This document shows, one piece after another, positions 51,877-60,344 of a stretch of DNA of 64,000 nucleotides (its first letter is position 1; every line of letters begins with the position of its first letter). Below the pieces are notes generated by a model. It was given only the letters and a program-made list of their open reading frames with translations. It had not been told where the DNA came from and did not search any database. Source of the stretch: Roseomonas gilardii (GTDB lineage Bacteria; Pseudomonadota; Alphaproteobacteria; Acetobacterales; Acetobacteraceae); contig NZ_CP015583.1 of assembly GCF_001941945.1 (NCBI RefSeq), positions 1,754,501-1,818,500 on the forward strand. The letters run 5' to 3'. The position numbers and the translations under genes were made by a program.

Positions 51877-52985
51877 GCGATCCATCGGAGGCGCAGCAGC
51901 GCACGGTTCCGGCGCGGGCGGCGGAGCTGGCGCGCCAGATCGACCTGGCCGATCCTTCCTCCATCCTTCGCTTTGGGCAGGAGGCGCAGCGGCAGGCCAC
52001 GGTGGCGGCGGATGCCATGCTCGGCGCCTCCCGCAACGACGCGACCGGGCAGGCGGGCGATGCGCTGTCCGGCCTGCTGTCGCATCTGCGCGGCTTCGAT
52101 CCCGGTGGCGGGGAGGAGAGGCCGGGGCTGCTGTCCCGTCTGATGGGGCGGGCGAGCAGCGGCACGGTCGGCATCCTGCAACGCTATGAGAGCGTGCGCG
52201 GACAGGTCGAGGCGGCGGGCGACCTGCTGCAGGGCCACCGCACCCGGCTGATGGAGGATGTGGAGCGGCTGGAGCGGCTCTATGGCGCCACGCTGGAATG
52301 GTTCCACTCGCTCGCGGAGCATATCGAGGCTGGCGAGCAGGTGTTGCACCGCACGGATACCGAGACCGTGCCGAAGGCCGAATGGGAGGCGGAGGTCGCC
52401 AAGGACCCACTGGCGCCGCAGCGCCTCCGCGACCTGCGCGCGGCGCGGGACGAGCTGGACCGGCGCATCCACGACCTGCGGCTGACGCGGCAGATCGCGA
52501 TGCAGGCCCTGCCGGGTATCCGGCTGATCCAGGAAAACGACAAGGCGCTGGCCTCGAAGATCCATTCGGTGCTCGCCAACACGGTGCCGCTCTGGCGGGC
52601 GCAACTCGCCCAGGCGCTGGCGATCCAGCGGATGCGGGAGGCTGGCGGGGCGCTCCAGGCGGCGACCGACCTGACCAACAAGCTCCTCACTGCGAATGCC
52701 GAGGCGCTGCGCCAGGGCAATGCCCAGGTGCGGGGCGAGATCGAGCGCGGCGTGGTGGACATGGATTCGCTGAAGCAGGCGAATGCGGCGCTGATCGGCA
52801 CGATCGAGGATTCGCTGCGGATCGCCGAGGAGGGACGCAACCGGCGCCTCTCGGCGGCGGCCGAGCTGGAGAAGGCCGAGGCCGAGATCCGCCGTGCGCT
52901 GATCGCCGCGAAGGTGCCGCCCAGGAACGGTGGTTCACCATCTTCCGACGACGCCGTGCCGCAGGGGAATCCGCGGCACGGGTGA
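51873..52985 (+). CDS. telA: TelA family toxic-anion-resistance protein
   Basis: A 370-residue cytosolic, nearly all-helical protein. The conserved middle reads LPGIRLIQENDKALASKIHSVLANTVPLWRAQLAQALAI, and the C-terminal NKLLTANAEALRQGNAQVRGEIERGVVDMDSLKQAN is the TelA signature. The family was named for tellurite resistance and is also linked to resistance to cell-wall-active agents. It is coupled to the xpaC-like gene by ATGA. A hairpin in its last codons (52955-52962 with 52973-52980) may slow transcription before the convergent gene. Confidence 0.9.
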   Translation: MSDPSEAQQRTVPARAAELARQIDLADPSSILRFGQEAQRQATVAADAMLGASRNDATGQAGDALSGLLSHLRGFDPGGGEERPGLLSRLMGRASSGTVGILQRYESVRGQVEAAGDLLQGHRTRLMEDVERLERLYGATLEWFHSLAEHIEAGEQVLHRTDTETVPKAEWEAEVAKDPLAPQRLRDLRAARDELDRRIHDLRLTRQIAMQALPGIRLIQENDKALASKIHSVLANTVPLWRAQLAQALAIQRMREAGGALQAATDLTNKLLTANAEALRQGNAQVRGEIERGVVDMDSLKQANAALIGTIEDSLRIAEEGRNRRLSAAAELEKAEAEIRRALIAAKVPPRNGGSPSSDDAVPQGNPRHG

Positions 52986-53020
52986 GGGGGCCGGGCCGGC
53001 TGGCCGCTCGGAAGACCCGT

Positions 53021-53566
53021 TCAGCCGCCGCGCTGGCCGCCCAGCACCGAGCGCAGGAGGCCGCCCACGATATCACCGGCCGAGCTGCCTTGCCCGGCGG
53101 TACCCTGAGGGCCGCTCTGGGGATGGCTGGAGGTGGAGCCGCCCCCCAACCCGCCCAGGATGCTGCTGAAGATGCTGCCCAGGCCGCCTTGCAGCCCGCC
53201 CTGGGGCATCTCGGCCTCGCTGGTCGGCACGCTGCCTTTCGGGGTGAGGTAGTTCAGGATCATCGGCAGCGCCATCACCAGAAGGGAGACGAGCTGCTGG
53301 TGCGTCATCCCGAAGCGGGAGGCGACATTGTCGATGGTAGAGCTGCCGAAGGCCCGTTCGATGGAGCTGCCGTCGGCGGGCTGGTTCTCGCCCGTTCCGA
53401 CCCAGGATTCCACCTGGCTGTGCATGCCGCCCTGGCGCAGGCGGTCCACGAGATCCTGCACGCCGGCGCTGTCCGTTCGTCCGCCCATGAGGGAGGACAT
53501 GATCTCGTGGATCTGGGAGATGCCGGCACCGCCAGCCGGGGTGTCGCTAGGCGTCGTTCCACTCAT
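53021..53566 (-). CDS. YidB family protein (DUF937)
   Basis: A 181-residue protein. The core GGVQDLVDRLRQGGMHSQVESWVGTGENQPADG pattern (here AGVQDLVDRLRQ...) and the domain of about 30-125 match YidB/DUF937. The C-terminal 60 residues are Gly/Ser/Gln-rich and disordered, with LGGLGGGS-type repeats. No signal peptide is seen. An AGGAGG ribosome-binding site precedes ATG 53566. Function is unknown. Confidence 0.85.
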   Translation of the reverse strand: MSGTTPSDTPAGGAGISQIHEIMSSLMGGRTDSAGVQDLVDRLRQGGMHSQVESWVGTGENQPADGSSIERAFGSSTIDNVASRFGMTHQQLVSLLVMALPMILNYLTPKGSVPTSEAEMPQGGLQGGLGSIFSSILGGLGGGSTSSHPQSGPQGTAGQGSSAGDIVGGLLRSVLGGQRGG

Positions 53567-53683
53567 GGCCGTCCTCCTGGAAACCGATGTGCCGGCAACA
53601 TCGTGGCCGGCGCGAAGGTTTCCCGAGGATAGGCCCGCAGGGAGAGGAAGGCGAAACTTTAAAGGAGGAGCGTCGGCCGCCGC

Positions 53684-54415
53684 TCAGCGGCCGGTGTTGC
53701 GCACCGTGATGTCCAACGGGCGGTTCGAGGCGGGCGCCTCGGCCACTTCCTCGAAGCCCTGGGAACGGGCGTAGTTGATGCGGGGGGAGGCGCCGATCGG
53801 GCGGTTGTGGATGAAGCCGTAGGTCGGATAGACGCGGCCGAAGCTCTCGTCGCTGCGGCCGACCTGCACCCGCACGGCGGTCCAGTCATTGCGCGGAGAA
53901 ACGTCGATCACCGAGACGTTGCGCATCACCGTGCCCTTGCGGATGCCGGGGCCTTCCCAGTTCGCGTGCTCGATCTCGATCTCGCGCCCGTTCACGATCC
54001 GCTGCACCACCGCCACATGGCCGAGGCGCATGCCGCCGGAGGAGCGGAAGGCCAGGACAGAGCCGGGCTCGGGGCGCTGGCCGCGCTCGTAGAGGCCCGC
54101 CGCATTGCCCCACCATTGGTAGCCGTTCCCGGTGACCTGGATGCCCGACACCATCCGGGCATAGGGGACGCAGGAGATGCTGCCGGTGAACATGGCGTTG
54201 CGGACCGTGCCCTCATGGACACGGGAGGAACGCGCCTTCAGCGACGTGTTGCGGAAGTTCGGGGTGACATTCAGGGTCTTGGCGACATGCGCCGTGGTGC
54301 CGTGGCGGGCGGCTTTCGCGCCCTTCTGCTGTGCCGCTTCCGCACCACCCGGAAGGGTGAGGGCCAACGCTCCGCAGAGTGCCGTGACAGTAATCGCCGA
54401 AGACCTGAACCGCAT
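53684..54415 (-). CDS. Secreted CHAP-domain amidase/endopeptidase
   Basis: A 243-residue exported protein. A signal peptide (MRFRSSAITVTALCGALALTLPGGAEAA) is followed by a basic linker and a CHAP domain (about 75-175). The catalytic Cys82 lies in GSISCVPYARMVSG, His133 in LGHVAVV, and the polar third residue around EHANW (149-153). CHAP enzymes cut peptidoglycan peptides. The linker before the domain may anchor it to the wall. ATG 54415 has a G-rich ribosome-binding site. Confidence 0.88.
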   Translation of the reverse strand: MRFRSSAITVTALCGALALTLPGGAEAAQQKGAKAARHGTTAHVAKTLNVTPNFRNTSLKARSSRVHEGTVRNAMFTGSISCVPYARMVSGIQVTGNGYQWWGNAAGLYERGQRPEPGSVLAFRSSGGMRLGHVAVVQRIVNGREIEIEHANWEGPGIRKGTVMRNVSVIDVSPRNDWTAVRVQVGRSDESFGRVYPTYGFIHNRPIGASPRINYARSQGFEEVAEAPASNRPLDITVRNTGR

Positions 54416-54706
54416 GACCCCCCCACGGATTGGCCCGACGGGCCGGTAACCCATTGCTAATCCTGGCCCCACCCAGGAACCGGCATCACGGATGCCGGTG
54501 CGGAGCCGGTACCGGAGGGTTGCGTCCTCGCCAATCCGTGACAGCAATGTGTGTGCGGAATTGGTGTGATTTGTCATGAGCATAGCTGGCAAGCGGTGCC
54601 GATAGAGAAGATAGTCCTATACGTTCCATGGCAACGCTGCCAAAGTCACACTGTGGCGGTTGTGCCGCCACAGCGATTCACACAGCCGGAACGCCGCGCC
54701 GCCGCT

Positions 54707-55057
54707 TCAGCGGCAGGCTGTGATCATGATCTCCACGAGATGGCGCGGGTCGGCCATGTTGGCTTCCACGCAGGCGCGGACCGGTGCGCCGCCTTCCGGC
54801 AGCCACGACACCCACTCCTTGTTCAGGGCATCGCGGTCGCGAATGTCCTTCAGCCACACCTGGGCCTGAAGCAGGCGGGTCTTGTCGGTGCCGTACACTT
54901 CCAGCAGCTCGTCGATCCGGGCCAGGATCTGCTTGGTCTGTCCGACCACGTCCTGGGAAAGGTCATCGGCGGTGACGCCGGCCAGGAACACGAAGTTGTG
55001 GTACTCGACGGCGTTGGACAGCACCGGGTTGTTGCCGTGGCGGTTGATCTTGCTCAT
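54707..55057 (-). CDS. RidA family protein
   Basis: A 116-residue protein of the RidA/YjgF fold, which hydrolyses reactive enamine/imine intermediates of amino-acid metabolism. The sequence shows NAVEYHNFVFLAGVTADDL, QTKQILARIDELLEVYGTDKTRLLQAQVWLKDIRD and the end GAPVRACVEANMADPRHLVEIMITA, where the Arg expected in the active site is present. The ATG at 55057 has aggaga upstream. The 291 nt after the gene, up to the CHAP gene's start, are AT-rich for this window and contain no gene. Confidence 0.9.
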   Translation of the reverse strand: MSKINRHGNNPVLSNAVEYHNFVFLAGVTADDLSQDVVGQTKQILARIDELLEVYGTDKTRLLQAQVWLKDIRDRDALNKEWVSWLPEGGAPVRACVEANMADPRHLVEIMITACR

Positions 55058-55230
55058 CGCGGAGCCTTCTCCTCGTCTCATGGTCGGGACGGAGGGTGTC
55101 CTAGAGCAGATCGGCGGCCAGGGGAATCACGCCAGGGGCGCACAGCCGGGAATCATATCGAGGAATCGCCGCGGCGCGTGCCCGTCGCCGGAGGCGGGGC
55201 AGGCCGCAGCGGCACACCCCCGGGCCGGGA

Positions 55231-55578
55231 TCAGCGTGTGGCGGGCGCCGCGCCTGACGGGCTCCCGGCGGCACCGGCCGCATCCGGCGCGTTGTCGCGG
55301 GCACAGGCAGCGGCCATCCGGTTGCGCTCGAAGGTGGCGCCCAGGCGGTCCGTCTGGTTGCGGATGCCGAGATAGCTCTGCACCCCGGAACTCGCATCCA
55401 GCTCGTCACTGCGCATGGTCTGGCCCCGGTCGCGGAACAGGATGGCCCGCTCGGCATCGCGACGGCAGGCGGCCAGCCTCGCCTCGTCCTGGCGCTGGTC
55501 GCTGCTGCGTTCGGGCGCGCTGGCACAGGCTCCCAGGATGGGGAGGAGGAAGGCAAGGGCGAGGAATCGGTAATTCAT
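55231..55578 (-). CDS. Putative lipoprotein (115 aa)
   Basis: A 115-residue exported protein. MNYRFLALAFLLPILGAC ends in a lipobox (LGAC) with Cys18 as the lipidation site. The mature part is charged and helical (DEARLAACRRDAERAILFRDRGQTMRSDEL), with three further Cys, and an Ala/Pro-rich tail. The family is not recognised. Its ATG overlaps the stop of the preceding gene (ATGA), so the two are co-translated. Confidence 0.75.
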   Translation of the reverse strand: MNYRFLALAFLLPILGACASAPERSSDQRQDEARLAACRRDAERAILFRDRGQTMRSDELDASSGVQSYLGIRNQTDRLGATFERNRMAAACARDNAPDAAGAAGSPSGAAPATR

Positions 55579-56075
55579 GAACGGGCTCCGGCCGGCAGCC
55601 GCGAGAGTCGGCGCCGCAGGCTGGTTTCGTCCAGTCTGGCGGCCGGGTCCAGGGGGAGCTCGGCCGCCGCCCCGAGGAGCGCGGGGTGGAGCTCGGCCTC
55701 GCCGGCGCTGATCTCGAACATGCCCCGCAGCCAGGGCAGGCGCCCCATGGCATCCAGCAGCGCCAGCAGCCGCAGCAGCACCGCCATGCCGGAAACCGTG
55801 CCGAGGCCGAGGGTCAGGTCGATCGCCTCCGCCCAGCAGCGCGCATCGGGATCGGACAGGTCCAGCCGCACCGAATCCGGCGCCGCCCGGTCCCCGGCGG
55901 CGAAAAACAACGCGCGTTCGGGGCCACGCAACCCGAGGGCGGCACCCTCCCGCGCGCTGTCCCAGGCCGCCAGCAGCACGCGGGGCGGGACGGGCGGGAT
56001 CGAGGCGGGGGTGAAGGGAAGCGCATGGGCCACCCGGCCATCCGGCCCCAGTGCCCGTTCGACGAATGTGCTCAC
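55575..56075 (-). CDS. Hypothetical protein (166 aa)
   Basis: A 166-residue protein with no family I recognise. The chosen start is GTG 56075 (STFVERALGPDGRVAHALPF), preceded by caagg; longer upstream readings of the frame look like shadow sequence. The protein is Leu/Ala-rich and helical, with no signal peptide. It ends LPAGARS, and its stop overlaps the lipoprotein start by 4 nt. It is divergent, by about 200 nt, from the putative glycosyltransferase gene. Confidence 0.6.
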   Translation of the reverse strand: MSTFVERALGPDGRVAHALPFTPASIPPVPPRVLLAAWDSAREGAALGLRGPERALFFAAGDRAAPDSVRLDLSDPDARCWAEAIDLTLGLGTVSGMAVLLRLLALLDAMGRLPWLRGMFEISAGEAELHPALLGAAAELPLDPAARLDETSLRRRLSRLPAGARS

Positions 56076-56277
56076 CTTGTGAAGATGGTGTCTGCCGTGA
56101 AGCGGCGTAAGCCCCTGGCGGCGTCGGGCGTTGGAGGGTGATGCGGCCGGCGCGCTCTTGATGTTTTCCGAACGACGCCCAAAACGACAGGACTTCCGCC
56201 GTCGATGCGTCACCGCGGGGCTGGCCAACCGGGAACCTGTCGGAGACGACCGGGCCTTTCGTGAAGGGTGAGACAGG

Positions 56278-57753
56278 GTGGGAACGACTGCGGCACGGCC
56301 GAGGATCTGCGTATGCCTTAGCGGCCAGATGCGGCGTTTCGAGGGTGGGCTCGGCTGGCTGCATGCCTTGCGGGAGCAGGCGGAGGTGAGCGTGGTCGTC
56401 GCCACCTGGCGCGAGCGCGGGGCCAAGGTCAGCGGCCCGATGAATGCCAGCCGCCTGGATCTCGTCCTGCCGCCGGGCCTGCTTCGCGCCCTCCCGGCGG
56501 AATGGAAGTCGCAGCGCTTCTTCGAGGTGTTTCCCGCGCTGCGCCGTCATCTGGCCGAACGGGCGGAAAGCGAGACCGTGACGCGGGAGGCGATCGAGGC
56601 GGCGGTCGGCCCGGCGCGCATCCATATCGAGGATGCCTTTCCCTTCGGATTCTACGAGAACCGCCAGCGCCACCCGGATGGCGCGCCGCATGGCACCGAC
56701 CCCTATACGCTGCGGCAGTTCTACAAGGTCTTCCAGGCGGGGGTGATGAAGCGCGACCTGGAGCAGGAGCAGGGCGTGCGCTTCGACGCCGTGCTGCGCC
56801 TCCGCCCGGACAAGGCGCTGCACCGGGCGGACCTGCCGCTCCTTCTCTCCGCCGGGCCACGCGACCTTTTCACCGACCATTTCCGCGAGGGCGCCGCGGG
56901 CGACCAGCTCGCCGCGGGTTCGAGCCTGGCCCTGGATGTCTATGCGGAGTTCTTTCTGCACGCCTTCCGCAAGGCGACAGAGGGAAGCTGGCGCGAGGTC
57001 CATGGCGAGCTGCATGACTGGCTGGTCGGGGCGGGGCTGACGGTCCGGCCCATGACCTCCCAGCTCGGCCTTGCGCCCGATGGGCTGCTGTCGGCGGAGG
57101 AGGTGATGGCGGTGCTGCGTGAGGCCGCCGCCGGCCCGGCGCCGCTCGGCCCCCAGGCCGCCTATGTGCTGCGGACGCTGGAGGCGGACGAGGCACTCCA
57201 GGCCGGGGATACGCGCCGCGCCCTGGCCCTGGCGCGGCAGGACCTGCCGGCGCCCGAGGGGATCGGCATGAGCGGGCGGCTGCTGCTCATGGGACGGGCC
57301 TTGCAGGCGCTGGGCAACCGGCGCGCCTCCTTCCTGGCCGCGGCGCTGAGCCTGGTCGGCCAGCCGGAGAACGCGCTGATCTGGCAGGGGCCCGGCAGCG
57401 CCAACGAGGAACTGAACCTTCTGCTGGAGAACGCGCCGGGGCTGCTGCGGCCGGGCATCCAGCCCTGGTCCGTGGTGACCGACGTCGCCGCCGAGATCAC
57501 ACGCCATGGCGGCGAACTCCTGCCGCTCGCGGCGCTGCTGGACGAGCCGGGCTTCCGCCGGGAGGCCGAGGCGGCGCTGGCGGATGCCATGACCCGCGCC
57601 GCCCGGAATGGTGGGCTCCAGGCGCATCTCAGCCGGCTCTTCGAGGAAGGGGGCTGCCCGGTGGAGGCGGAACTGGCCTGTGCCGCCGCGGTGGAGCTGC
57701 TGCCGCACGACATGGCGCTGCGGCAGCGGCTGGAAAGCCTGCGCGAAGGCTGA
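56278..57753 (+). CDS. Putative glycosyltransferase-like protein
   Basis: A 491-residue protein. The N-terminus RICVCLSGQMRRFEGGLGWLHAL followed later by FDAVLRLRPDKAL resembles capsule and exopolysaccharide transferases of the type 'VCLSGQ...Y/FDxVxRxRPD'. A DPYTLRQFYKVFQAG segment fits a donor site. The C-terminal third (about 300-491) is helical and repeat-like (TPR-like). The start is GTG 56278. The acceptor and sugar are unknown, and the fold is inferred by eye only. Confidence 0.55.
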   Translation: MGTTAARPRICVCLSGQMRRFEGGLGWLHALREQAEVSVVVATWRERGAKVSGPMNASRLDLVLPPGLLRALPAEWKSQRFFEVFPALRRHLAERAESETVTREAIEAAVGPARIHIEDAFPFGFYENRQRHPDGAPHGTDPYTLRQFYKVFQAGVMKRDLEQEQGVRFDAVLRLRPDKALHRADLPLLLSAGPRDLFTDHFREGAAGDQLAAGSSLALDVYAEFFLHAFRKATEGSWREVHGELHDWLVGAGLTVRPMTSQLGLAPDGLLSAEEVMAVLREAAAGPAPLGPQAAYVLRTLEADEALQAGDTRRALALARQDLPAPEGIGMSGRLLLMGRALQALGNRRASFLAAALSLVGQPENALIWQGPGSANEELNLLLENAPGLLRPGIQPWSVVTDVAAEITRHGGELLPLAALLDEPGFRREAEAALADAMTRAARNGGLQAHLSRLFEEGGCPVEAELACAAAVELLPHDMALRQRLESLREG

Positions 57754-57754
57754 G

Positions 57755-57775
57755 GCCTCCCCGGGGGGGGGAGGC
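57755..57775. terminator. 8-bp hairpin between convergent genes
   Basis: gcctcccc (57755-57762) pairs with ggggaggc (57768-57775) around a 5-G loop, between the stop of the glycosyltransferase-like gene and the stop of kdgK. Confidence 0.55.
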
Positions 57776-57797
57776 TCCCTCGGGAGGTGTTCCGGCT

Positions 57798-58724
57798 TCA
57801 GTCCTGCTTCAGGAAGGCCAGCACATCCTCGCGGCGTGGCATCGGGGCGACTGCGCCATAGCCGGTGGTGGAGAGCGCTGCCGCCGCGTTGGCATAGCGC
57901 GTCGCCTCCTCCGGCCCGTCGCCGGCCAGGAGCCGCGCCAGGACATTGCCGGCGAAGGTATCGCCCGCGCCGGTGGCGTCCACGGCCTTCACCGGCCGTC
58001 CGGGGACGCGGGTCCGGCCGTCCCGCGTCGCGACGATGGAGCCGTCCTTGCCGAGCTTCAGCAGCACCAGCGGGCAGAGCTTCAGGTAGAAATCCGCGAT
58101 GGCGTCCGGATCCTCCAGCCCGGTGAGATGCGTCGCATCGTCATAGGAGGGCAGGGCGATGTCGGCCCGCTCGATGGCGGCGTGGATGATCGCCGTGGCA
58201 CGGGCCAGTGGCCAGAGGCGCAAGCGGAGGTTGGTGTCCACCGAGACCTTCACCCCGGCCTCCCGTGCGATCTCGGCGGCCTGCAGCGCCGCGTCGCAGG
58301 CGCTGGACGAGATCGCCAGGCTGATGCCGGTCAGGTGCAGGATCTTCGCGGCGCGGATCGCCTGCTCCGGAAGGTCCTCCGGGCGGTAGCGGGCGGAGGC
58401 GGAACCGCTGCGGTAATAGGTGAACTCGTGTCCCGTCTCGCCATGCGTGACGATGTAGAGGCCGGTCGGCGCCTCGGGGCTGCGCAGCACCGTGGAGGTG
58501 TCGATGCCCTCGCCCTGCCAGAGCGCCATGAAGCTGTCGCCCGGGCGGTCCTGGCCGATGGCACCCAGGAAGCCCACCGAGGCACCGGCGCGCGCGGCCG
58601 CGATGGCGGCGTTGGAGGCATCGCCGCCATGGCCTTCCAGATAGAGCGGGCGGCCGTCGGTGGCCTTGGATTGCTGGTTGAGCTCCCACATCGGCTCGCC
58701 CAGGCAGAGGAGTTCGGCGGCCAT
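57798..58724 (-). CDS. kdgK: 2-dehydro-3-deoxygluconokinase (PfkB family)
   Basis: A 308-residue ribokinase-type sugar kinase that would phosphorylate 2-keto-3-deoxygluconate to KDPG. The N-terminal GGDASNAAIAAARAG and C-terminal VDATGAGDTFAGN PfkB signatures are complete, with the catalytic Asp in GAGD. It is co-directional with the KDPG aldolase gene and starts 5 nt after its stop, so kinase and aldolase form a two-gene operon that yields pyruvate and glyceraldehyde 3-phosphate. The specific substrate is inferred from this pairing. Confidence 0.9.
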   Translation of the reverse strand: MAAELLCLGEPMWELNQQSKATDGRPLYLEGHGGDASNAAIAAARAGASVGFLGAIGQDRPGDSFMALWQGEGIDTSTVLRSPEAPTGLYIVTHGETGHEFTYYRSGSASARYRPEDLPEQAIRAAKILHLTGISLAISSSACDAALQAAEIAREAGVKVSVDTNLRLRLWPLARATAIIHAAIERADIALPSYDDATHLTGLEDPDAIADFYLKLCPLVLLKLGKDGSIVATRDGRTRVPGRPVKAVDATGAGDTFAGNVLARLLAGDGPEEATRYANAAAALSTTGYGAVAPMPRREDVLAFLKQD

Positions 58725-58729
58725 GGGCG

Positions 58730-59359
58730 TCAGGCCTGGATGATGCCGAGCGCGGCGCGGGCGGCGTCCTGCACCGCCGCACGATCGCCCTTGGCGATCA
58801 GGGACTCGTCCACGAGCTTTCCGCCCATGCCCACGAAGGCCGCGCCGGCCGCCAGATAGTCCGGCGCGTTTCGGGCATCGACACCGCCGGTCGGGCAGAA
58901 GGTGACCTGCGGGAAGACGGAGCGCAGCGCCTTCACATGGCCGGGGCCGCCCGAGGAGGCCGCAGGGAAGACCTTCACCACATCCGTCCCGGCGGCCAGG
59001 GCGGCGCGCACCTCGGTCGGCGTCACCGCGCCCAGCATCAGGCAGGCGCCGGCCTCGCGGCAGGGCGGGGCGAGGCTGGAATCGACCCAGGGCGCCACGA
59101 TGAAGCGTGCCCCGGCGGCGAGGCAGGCCTCGGCCGTGGCGGCATCGGGCACCGTGCCGGCGCCGACCAGCAGGCCGGGTTCCGCCGAGAGCTCGCGGAT
59201 CAGGTCCACGGCGCCGGGGACGGTCATGGTGATCTCGAAGACGGTGATGCCCGTCTCCCGCAGCCAGGCGACTGCCGTGGCCGCGTGGGCGGTGTCGCGG
59301 GTGCGCACCACGGGCACGATCCGGGCGGCTTCGAGCTGGGCGATCAGGGGATGGCTCAT
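58730..59359 (-). CDS. eda: KDPG aldolase (2-dehydro-3-deoxyphosphogluconate aldolase)
   Basis: A 209-residue class I aldolase. The Schiff-base Lys lies in DVVKVFPA and the catalytic Glu in VFEITM; GAGTVPD and FCPTGGVDARN form the phosphate site. It cleaves KDPG to pyruvate and glyceraldehyde 3-phosphate. It comes first in the eda-kdgK operon, which would be used for hexuronate or gluconate breakdown. Some members prefer 6-phospho-2-keto-4-hydroxyglutarate. Confidence 0.93.
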   Translation of the reverse strand: MSHPLIAQLEAARIVPVVRTRDTAHAATAVAWLRETGITVFEITMTVPGAVDLIRELSAEPGLLVGAGTVPDAATAEACLAAGARFIVAPWVDSSLAPPCREAGACLMLGAVTPTEVRAALAAGTDVVKVFPAASSGGPGHVKALRSVFPQVTFCPTGGVDARNAPDYLAAGAAFVGMGGKLVDESLIAKGDRAAVQDAARAALGIIQA

Positions 59360-59528
59360 GGCGGGGGCACACCTCGTGGGACAACGCTTCCACCAACGAG
59401 ATAGGCCCAGGGCGGGATCGAGTCATCCCTGCCTGGAGGGCCACGCGCCGCCAGGGCGTCATTTCACGCCGCAGGCGGGGTTCCGGAGGGCATGCGATCC
59501 AGCCCTTCCAGGCTGGCAGGACCGGTTC

Positions 59529-59792
59529 TCAGAGGCGTCCGGCGGTGTGTTCCAGCGTCAGGGCCGCGGCATGGGCGCGCCGGGCCTCCTGGCCGAGCTG
59601 CCGCAACTCCTCGTCGAAGTCCCGGACGCTTTCGCGCAACAGGGTGGCCTGGGTGCGGAGCTGGGACACGGAGTCCTGGAAGGCCTGGACAGCCCGGCGC
59701 TGTTCCTCCTGGGCCTTGACCAGGTTCTGCATGGCGTTTTCGAGGCGCCGCATCGGGGTGACAGGGAAGGGGATCACCTCGGCATCCGGCAT
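59529..59792 (-). CDS. Small coiled-coil protein (87 aa)
   Basis: An 87-residue protein with an extended coiled coil from about residue 15 to 80 (MRRLENAMQNLVKAQEEQRRAVQAFQDSV...). No family was recognised. The ATG at 59792 has GGAGG four bases upstream, and a promoter-like sequence lies 36-64 nt further up. It resembles small cytoplasmic structural or regulatory coils. Confidence 0.65.
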   Translation of the reverse strand: MPDAEVIPFPVTPMRRLENAMQNLVKAQEEQRRAVQAFQDSVSQLRTQATLLRESVRDFDEELRQLGQEARRAHAAALTLEHTAGRL

Positions 59793-59827
59793 GGGACCTC
59801 CAAAGGAGCGAAGCGGACAGGAACCAT

Positions 59828-59856
59828 GCTATAGACGTTTAAAATTATGGAATCAA
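59828..59856 (-). promoter_or_regulatory. Candidate promoter of the small coiled-coil gene
   Basis: The minus strand reads TTGATT (59851-59856), a 17-nt spacer, then TATAGC (59828-59833), in an AT-rich stretch unlike its surroundings. It sits just past the DUF3429 stop and upstream of the 59792 start. Confidence 0.45.
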
Positions 59857-59858
59857 TC

Positions 59859-60344
59859 TCATAATAGAAGCAGCGCGCCGAAGAGGAGCGAGGCCGAGGC
59901 GCCGATCGACAGCAGCCAGCGCAACCGGAGCCAGCTTCGCGGCGCGATGGCATGGAAGCGCGCCGCCCAGGATTCCACGATCACCGTGAGCATCAGGCCG
60001 AGGATAAGGAGGAGGGCCATCCAGTAGGGCGGCAGCAGCAGCGCGATCCAGGCCAGCAGCGGCGGCAGGACCCCGAGGGTCAGGCGTGGCCAGTCCCACC
60101 CCGCCTCGCTCTCGGGGGCCCGCAGGGTGGCACCCCAATGGATGGCGCCGAGGAAGGACAGGATGGTGGCGCCGTAAAAGAGCAGCGGTGGCCGCGCCCA
60201 GGCCTCGCCGGACAGCGAGAGCATGGCCAGCCCGAAGAAGGGCACGAGACCGGCCAGCCCGAGAATCCGGGCGGCCGGCGGAGCCCGCCAGCCGCCCGAT
60301 GTACGTATCCTTGGCCTATTCAGCCGCTGTGCGGGCAACGGCAT
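59859..60344 (-). CDS. DUF3429 family membrane protein
   Basis: A 161-residue integral membrane protein with about five hydrophobic spans. The family pattern is visible: LGLAGLVPFFGLAMLSL, LLFYGATILSFLGAIHWGATL, and YWMALLLILGLMLTVIVESW. Function is unknown. The ATG at 60344 makes it overlap the 3' end of the glucan synthase gene by 29 nt; a later start cannot be excluded. It is co-directional with the synthase. Confidence 0.82.
   Translation of the reverse strand: MPLPAQRLNRPRIRTSGGWRAPPAARILGLAGLVPFFGLAMLSLSGEAWARPPLLFYGATILSFLGAIHWGATLRAPESEAGWDWPRLTLGVLPPLLAWIALLLPPYWMALLLILGLMLTVIVESWAARFHAIAPRSWLRLRWLLSIGASASLLFGALLLL

Noticed and set aside
59820-59839. EcfG-type general stress promoter (GGAAC with CGTT)
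   Set aside because: The two boxes are separated by only 11 nt, not the 16-17 nt required, and point away from the small coiled-coil gene.
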